Shown piece after piece: positions 59,401 through 64,000 of a stretch of DNA of 64,000 nucleotides. A program made the position numbers and the translations under genes. The first letter of the stretch is position 1; each line of letters starts with the position of its first letter. The stretch covers positions 9,583,001 through 9,647,000 of the forward strand of contig CM040744.1 in NCBI GenBank assembly GCA_022829145.1, in the 5' to 3' direction. This DNA is from Albula goreensis. Its lineage: Eukaryota > Chordata > Actinopteri > Albuliformes > Albulidae. The notes under the pieces were generated by a model, which did not search any database, was not told the DNA's origin, and worked only from the letters and a program-made list of their open reading frames with translations.

Positions 59401-62400
59401 CACTCTGATTAGATTTGCAGTTATTAATGTACACTACTGTAATTTATTGGAAGTGTTTCGTTTATGAATACAATATTTGTTTTAATGTTGCCTAATTGAT
59501 TAATTTGTTTATTTTACACTGCGTTACCATCCATGCTAAAACAGAATGCCACTGTGAAGGAATAATAAAGTGTTCTGCCACGCTGTGATGTCTAACAAAT
59601 GCTGTGCTTTAAAACACTGGATTAATAGCATAGCAAGAATTGTGATCAAGAAAAACCAAATTTAGCACAGCAGAAAAGGGCAGGATTTATATTGTGGATC
59701 GAATCAGATGTAATTTGTGGTGTCAATTGTTTTGTGTGTGCAACGTTTTATTAGCTATAATGTTGTCCTCACTTAGCAACAAGCTTAGTACTGTTTATTG
59801 CACTATATTTTCATCACGTGGCAGATTAATCTGGAATCTAAAGTCTGTGTTGATAAATAGCATATGCCCTAATATAGATTATGTACATTTCATTGAATCC
59901 CTTCATCTTATCTCAACCTTGATGAGGATTTGACTATTTGATATAAAAAAGATTGGTGGAAATTATGTTGAGGCATCCACACATAGATGCTACACAATAT
60001 AAAACATCATATTTAATTCCATCTCAGAAAAATAAATAAACATTATGCAATTATTACATAAATATTTTCAAGCTACATTCACAAAGATATAACAAAATAT
60101 AAAAAATTTGTCTGAAACAGAGCACACTATAATGATCCTGGAAAAGGTCTATGAAACATATGCTGGCCATAAGTAAACTAGTTTGTGCATATATGGATGC
60201 CGGAAACTGCCACTCAGTAATGCCATTGATGTGAACCATTAAATGATCATATCTATCAATGTACCATAGTTGCAATTACAAAATGCTACATATGTGGTAT
60301 GTTTGCTGGTTGTCCCCAGCTCTTGCTTTTCTACAGACTTTCCCAGATGACCCACACTTGTATGGATCACAGCTGAGACCCACTGAAGATGTGGTTTTTT
60401 GTACTCTGGTAGATGACATAATGCAGGGATTCAAGACAGCAAAAATAACAACAATAACAGTCAGTGAAAGTCCAAGCAGGAAGCAACACAAAACATTAAC
60501 AAAAATGTAAAACAAGGATACAACATGTCACCTCTCATAGAAAGGGAATGAGGAATATGTCTGATTTGACAATGCACAGTGACACCTTCAGTGCTCCCAA
60601 TCAGCAGATTACAAAAATAAATTCAACATTGATGTCCAGTGTGTCTGGATGCATCACATGTGTTAGCAGCATTAAAATACCAAGACTGATTCAGACATGT
60701 GCCAGCACATTCCCTGGCATTTGCCAACTGCCTTTGTGCCCTCAAAACAGAGCTCAATAAGTTAAACTATAGCATTTTGACAGCTGGGTTCTTCCACTAC
60801 AGTGTCAACATAAACAAAATGAGAACTCATTAGTCAACAGAGCAGCTACTCTTGTTCCGCAGATGCAGACACTGATATGTTACCTTACACCGGCACGGTC
60901 TAATCTAATTTTAAAATGAGCGTGCAGCTCGGCACTGAGACGGCCCAAGCCTCCTGTGTGGTACCTAATGCCGCCCCTCCCCCACGCTGCGCCAAACCAT
61001 CTCACATCTTGGGAGCGCAGGAGTGAAACACGTCAGTCAAGCGTTTTCCTCGCTAGCACTTGATTATCTGATGAGCAGATTATCCAGCTGTGCATCAAAA
61101 TGCACCGAGTATGTGAGTCCAGGACAGCCCAACAGCCCCGACTAACAGCATGCTTCTAAGAAACACTGGGCCCAGTGCAGATTCAAACATGCTGATTGGC
61201 CGCTCTCCAGAGCTCAATTTGCTGCCTGAATTAACCAGGGGGATCGCTTCCCTGATTAAAACAATGATTTGCAAACAGAACTGAGTATGCCACTGGTTCT
61301 CAAATGTAGAGGGAAAGATAGCAGTTCCAAAAATGGGCCACAGATTTCACACCAATCAGTGTGTGATCTTTTGTTTTATCTTTGTTCATTTCAGTTATTG
61401 TCACATAATTACTAGTGAAAGCAAACAAGCCTTGCTGACACAAAACTGTCTCAAACATAATCGAAGGCCTTCTTCCCGCACTGAATATTTTGCCTGCAGA
61501 AAGAAAGGCGTGGAAAAAGTAGCTAATTCACAGGGGACAGAAATTACCCAGATTTTCTGCAATATTTCATCACAAAATGTCCCATTCGCATATTATATAG
61601 AATTTAAAATGGTTTACCTGAAGAAGTTGTTCAATTCAGAGATGATACCAGGCCAGGGGAGAAGAAAATAATAATTTAACAAGTAGATTAAATAATTTAT
61701 TAAAAATGAGCTTGTACCCCTTGCACTATTATAAATTCTTCTTCTTCTTCTTCTTCTTCTACAAGTACATAGCTTACACACTACAGTATATTGTGAATAT
61801 AAAACACAACATTTGCCTATGCATCACAGGTTCTCTTTGTTTTATAAGGATCACACATGGGGATTTTATTAAAAAACACAATCCTAACTAATTTGCAGAA
61901 AGCATAGAGCTAATACAGAAATGATGCAATGACTTACTCAGATTACATTTTGAATATCCTTCCTACTTCTAATCACTACATTATCAAAAGGATATAGAGA
62001 GGTTGAAAAAATACTGAGAAGGACAACAAAATTAGGTCTTATGAAGCGACATCAAACATTAAGTCTCAGAAAAAGTGACTATTGGGGATTGCTTGTTTTG
62101 TTTATGAAAGGATAAATGTGGTATAAGCATACGACAACTACAATTGCATGTTTTGATCTTTAGGGAGAACCAGACAAAGAAAAACTTATCTTACACTGAC
62201 ACAAAAATAATACATATTCAAAAATACATTATTGGAAAAATTTGCCAAGATTTAAAGAGTCAGGAAATCTGGGACTCATCAAAGCCCACTTTTTGGTCCA
62301 AACTCTCTTATAAAATAAATTCTAAATTATAGGCAATTAAGAAACTAAAATAGGCTCAATTATCTGTTCTGGTCATTCATATTTTCTATTATTTTCTGTT

Positions 62401-63444
62401 TCTATGGATCTTCACCACTGGGTTACTGGAATCATTGGAATTAAACACACTGAGACAACAGAAGTAAAATAATTGGGCTATGAAAAACTCTATTAATTAA
62501 TCCCTAAACAGCATAATGTTTCATAACTCATTATTACATTTCCCTGTCAACATATTGGCTACCTTTAAAAAACTGACACAGAAACTAGGTGTTGATATAT
62601 TAGCCAGCCAATAATATCTGCCATACCAAAGCCTTTCTCACATCCAGCCACCAATGCCAATGTTTGACACATACACACAATGTGACTGCATATAGTTCAA
62701 CGAGCATGTGAAAATGTCACAAGTTAAATTTATTACAGTTCACCTCTAAAACTAATTGAATGCTTCTGGCAATATTTAGATGTTTCAGGCTATTCTGACA
62801 CAAACAATCAGTCAAAGACAATCTGGAAATGGAAAACAAAAATAACAACAGCCTGAAAACTGATAATGATAAAAAAGGCTTTTCTAAATGGCTAAAAGGT
62901 CTGACACTGTAAACTGTGACAGTATTCCCTTGATAGGACACTAGATTCAAGCAAACCAGAGAGATCCATAAATAGCATCATACAATGGCAACATAAGCAA
63001 AAAAGACTGAACCACAGTATTTTGCCTGGCTTTCAAGGATTCAAAAGTCCCTGCCAAACTAAAGAGTGTGACACAGGGTATATCTGTTTCTGACCAAAAG
63101 TCAGTCACAATACTACAGATTCCTAAACAGTGACGGAGTAATTCCAGTGAAAATGAAATAGCACCATTCCTAATTGCTAATTGCTGGACCAGAAAATGGA
63201 TCTCACCTTCCTCAGTTTCGTGCCACACGATTCCCTCCAGGTTAACGCTAGTGCCAGGCTCACACGGCCCCAGGCAGGCTGGGTCGGTGCCGCTTCCGGC
63301 CTCTCGAGTGTTGGTGCCGATGGATCGGGTCCTCACCAGCAGCTGCTCAGATGGGGAGGATATGGGAGGGGACAATGGGGGATAGAGGGGTGGGGCTTGA
63401 GAGGCTGGGGGAGGCGGGGCAGGCACTGTGAACAAGGACTCCAC
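41344..63444 (-). CDS. znf608: ZNF608, C-terminal three quarters (7 exons; 5' exons off window)
   Basis: ZNF608 is a large nuclear protein with one C2H2 finger, paralogous to ZNF609. Mouse Zfp608 represses Rag1/Rag2 in thymocytes and ZNF609 works with Integrator and cohesin loading; other roles are unclear. Exons: 63207-63444, 49765-49852, 46516-48837, 44040-44424, 43529-43683, 41645-41792, 41352-41411. Hallmarks are [38 protein letters not shown], a basic [10 protein letters not shown] patch, the finger [40 protein letters not shown] and a His-rich C-terminal [23 protein letters not shown]609 shares many of these; ZNF608 is preferred from neighbour CEP120 and overall similarity. About 1,130 residues are here, against about 1,510 for human. 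The central exon carries an apparent one-base deletion at 47020-47024; all other junctions are in phase. N-terminal exons lie right of 64000. Confidence 0.88.
41645..41792 (-). CDS. znf608: ZNF608 internal exon (His-rich C-terminal motif)
   Basis: 148 bp, acceptor gttaccttcag. Encodes [20 protein letters not shown], then [20 protein letters not shown] and YDPYQ plus one base; donor CCAAG|GTAAAA. Almost identical to human [20 protein letters not shown]. Confidence 0.94.
41793..43528. other. znf608: ZNF608 intron
   Basis: 1.7 kb AT-rich intron; no gene, repeat array or distinct element seen. Confidence 0.7.
43529..43683 (-). CDS. znf608: ZNF608 internal exon (FHYPLYGK segment)
   Basis: 155 bp, acceptor gtgttggtcag. 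Encodes [20 protein letters not shown] through [19 protein letters not shown]; donor CCAGCA|GTGAGT. Human has five extra residues (AYLSP) before GFHYP, missing here at the junction. Confidence 0.92.
44040..44424 (-). CDS. znf608: ZNF608 internal exon ([16 protein letters not shown] segment)
   Basis: 385 bp, acceptor cttgtaattcag. Begins [19 protein letters not shown], continues through an acidic variable stretch to [20 protein letters not shown], then [20 protein letters not shown] and LVHNYP plus one base; donor CCAG|GTAAAG. Aligns with human [19 protein letters not shown]. Confidence 0.92.
44425..46515. other. znf608: ZNF608 intron with probable inserted LTR-like DNA
   Basis: 2.1 kb. The part 44575-44920 has the architecture of a solo LTR (see separate entry) and 44920-45350 differs in composition from the flanks. 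A 20-bp tandem duplication (GAAGATGTTGTTTATT twice) lies near 45693-45730. No gene was seen. Confidence 0.55.
44575..44920 (-). mobile_element. Solo-LTR-like sequence
   Basis: On the minus strand, a TG-starting region near 44900 is followed by TATATAAG (44776-44783), then about 120 bases later CTCAATAAA (AATAAA at 44655-44660), then CGTTGAAACCCAGCG and a GTGTGGTGTCTGCCACA stretch. This TATA, poly(A) signal, GT-rich U5 order is that of a retroelement LTR with U3-R-U5. No internal genes are present. Exact ends and a target duplication could not be fixed. Confidence 0.42.
46516..48837 (-). CDS. znf608: ZNF608 large central exon with C2H2 finger (frame broken near its end)
   Basis: 2,322 bp, acceptor ttttttcag; begins [20 protein letters not shown]. 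Carries the single finger [20 protein letters not shown] (about 48349-48420), [78 protein letters not shown] and [20 protein letters not shown]. The frame reads to DFLDAKN and then stops 18 codons later, while homology resumes in the next frame ([15 protein letters not shown]-like: [20 protein letters not shown]). The exon end CTTACTCAT|GTAAGT joins the next exon in phase only if one base is missing, supporting a one-base deletion in the A run at 47020-47024. The downstream part is variable Glu/Lys/Gln-rich sequence. Confidence 0.9.
47020..47024 (-). other. znf608: Apparent one-base deletion (frameshift) in ZNF608 central exon
   Basis: On the coding strand GATGCTAAAAATCAGACAC has A5. With six A the reading would be [15 protein letters not shown], continuing directly into the conserved [12 protein letters not shown] frame and resembling human DSKKVDHNSASLQPQ. 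No GT-AG intron fits the interval. A homopolymer error or a real allele are the options. Confidence 0.7.
48838..49764. other. znf608: ZNF608 intron between the VNVTW exon and the central exon
   Basis: 0.93 kb of AT-rich sequence in which I see no gene, repeat or distinct element. Confidence 0.7.
49765..49852 (-). CDS. znf608: ZNF608 internal exon (conserved VNVTW segment)
   Basis: 88 bp, acceptor cttgtctgacag. Encodes [20 protein letters not shown] and CTRHDWAPP plus two bases of Arg; donor CCCAG|GTAATA. Differs from human ZNF608 by only a few residues. Confidence 0.95.
51530..51880. promoter_or_regulatory. Candidate conserved non-coding element in ZNF608 intron
   Basis: Dense in motif-like words: TTTTTATCAGC, CTTTTATCTCAGCGATAGG (GATA-type), ACAATAAATCAGCC, CACAATTAATTCACC (homeodomain) and CCATTGTTGC (SOX-type). 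No repeats and no coding frame. Confidence 0.33.
53590..53870. promoter_or_regulatory. Candidate conserved non-coding element in ZNF608 intron
   Basis: Contains TTTTTAATATGCATTCATCAG, CAATTAGCATTCGC and AATCAATATGCACTCAG (octamer- and homeodomain-like words) and a CACTAGGTGATTCAGCCTC stretch, with little simple sequence. Confidence 0.3.
54340..54660. promoter_or_regulatory. Candidate conserved non-coding element in ZNF608 intron
   Basis: GC-richer block with CCCCACACGCCCCC (KLF/SP-like), ACGGACGGAAACGTGGCG and CCGTTTACAAAAAGG. It is open for up to 148 codons on the plus strand, but that frame runs on into AT-rich sequence and resembles no family. Confidence 0.25.
57770..57900. promoter_or_regulatory. 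Candidate conserved non-coding element in ZNF608 intron
   Basis: Short balanced block with CATATTCATTATTCAG and CATCGCTAATCAAAGAG, resembling POU/homeodomain and TCF-type words. Confidence 0.22.
60880..61270. promoter_or_regulatory. Candidate conserved non-coding element in ZNF608 intron
   Basis: About 390 bases, GC-richer than its surroundings. Words include CTTGATTATCTGATGAGCAG and GCAGATTATCC (two GATTATC-type copies), CAGCTGTG (E-box), CTGATTGGCCGC (CCAAT box), GAATTAACCAGG and TGATTAAAAC. Not coding. The strongest enhancer-like block in this intron by eye. Confidence 0.38.
61736..61760. repeat. (TTC)8 microsatellite
   Basis: Eight TTC units on the plus strand (GAA on the ZNF608 sense strand) inside the long ZNF608 intron. 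Confidence 0.95.
61980..62130 (+). pseudogene. Decayed LINE-like reverse transcriptase tail
   Basis: Plus-strand sequence reads, with frame changes, KDIERL-K then [20 protein letters not shown]. This resembles the DIERLEKVQRRATKLI...L..LSLERRRLRGDLI tail found at the C-terminus of several fish non-LTR retrotransposon reverse transcriptases. It is short and broken; the family is uncertain. Confidence 0.33.
63207..63444 (-). CDS. znf608: ZNF608 internal exon (first one in window)
   Basis: 238 bp, acceptor tctcccctcag. Encodes [20 protein letters not shown], a Pro-rich stretch, [19 protein letters not shown] and [19 protein letters not shown] plus one base; donor GAAG|GTGAGA. Human has [13 protein letters not shown] and [14 protein letters not shown] at the same place. 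The frame continues upstream through [11 protein letters not shown], but that part is intron read-through, not a start. Confidence 0.9.
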
Positions 63445-64000
63445 CTGAGGGGAGAAGGGCGGAAAATAAACAGCCACAAAATGGAATTAGGTACATTTCC
63501 AAGATAGCTCTAGGCTAGAGTGCACACAGCAGAGATATGTATCCAAGAAAAGCTTTCGTCCCATCCATCTGATGAGATATAATCATTGCACTCATAAAAA
63601 TATCTCACACCCCAAATATGCAATCTACGTCCAATCGTATAATTTAAGGTATAAACTACTGAAGAAAAATCATTATCTCTGCATTTTCAAATATTACGTC
63701 TCTTGTATAAAAGATACTAACTGAGAGCGTGCTAAGAAATAAAACAAAACTGATGAAAATAAATTGTCACTTCTCAGAAATGGTATGACTGCAGCTCAGT
63801 AAAAATAGCACTGACAAATTAATAAATGCAGACATAAATCAAACACTATTTTGACACCTAATGCAAAACTAATGCATCCACCAAGACATAATGTGTACGT
63901 AAATCTCAGTTATTTTAATTCATTAAAAAATAAGTTACATTAAATGACCATTTTAAGAAACAGCAAATCAGAGCACAAAGCAAATTGTGTTACAGAATAC

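Larger units (their letters stand above)
49853..63206. other. znf608: ZNF608 13.4 kb intron
   Basis: The longest intron in the window. No gene was recognised inside. Several repeat-free, balanced-composition blocks (51530-51880, 53590-53870, 54340-54660, 57770-57900, 60880-61270) look like non-coding elements. It also holds a (TTC)8 microsatellite and a decayed LINE-like fragment near 61980-62130. Confidence 0.7.

Noticed and set aside
63445-63477. [11 protein letters not shown] as a ZNF608 start
   Set aside because: A good acceptor (tctcccctcag) ends at 63445, and the human protein continues upstream; the frame is intron read-through.

Overview
The window is vertebrate nuclear DNA, most probably from a ray-finned fish. 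Coding exons are short, bounded by GT-AG splice sites and separated by AT-rich introns. The three recognisable proteins are close relatives of human PRDM6, CEP120 and ZNF608. The fish call rests on compact introns (CEP120 covers about 20.5 kb) and decayed Tc1-like transposons. It is an inference, because no species-specific marker was found. There is no bacterial operon, CRISPR array, tRNA or rRNA.

Layout. (1) 1-8632, plus strand: 3' part of PRDM6. The penultimate exon (4676-4852) and last exon (8518-8632) encode the final three zinc fingers; the PR domain lies off the left edge. (2) 8633-17989: tail-to-tail intergenic region holding a G-rich tract, a small palindromic element and a few candidate regulatory blocks. 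(3) 17990-38534, minus strand: CEP120, complete. I resolved 20 coding exons whose lengths and phases sum to an uninterrupted 985-residue protein (human about 986). One intron has a GC donor. The promoter side carries ETS-like and X-box-like motifs. (4) 38535-41343: 2.8 kb between CEP120 and ZNF608, including the likely ZNF608 3' UTR. (5) 41344-63444, minus strand: seven exons of ZNF608 covering about 1,130 residues from the C-terminus; the N-terminal exons lie beyond the right edge. The 2.3 kb central exon contains an apparent one-base deletion that breaks the frame. A 13.4 kb intron (49853-63206) contains several regulatory-looking blocks.

The genes act in different processes: PRDM6 is a smooth-muscle transcriptional repressor, CEP120 builds centrioles and cilia, and ZNF608 is a nuclear regulator. 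They appear to be neighbours by conserved synteny, not by shared function. Human 5q23.2 has PRDM6(+), CEP120(-), CSNK1G3(+), ZNF608(-). Here the same order and strands appear without CSNK1G3.

I found no unknown multi-gene system. The most useful observations are the ZNF608 frame break, the CEP120 GC-AG intron and X-box candidate, the missing CSNK1G3, a 40-bp homeobox/forkhead-like tandem duplication, a G-quadruplex-prone tract behind PRDM6, decayed transposons in introns, and candidate conserved enhancers. Conservation could not be computed here.
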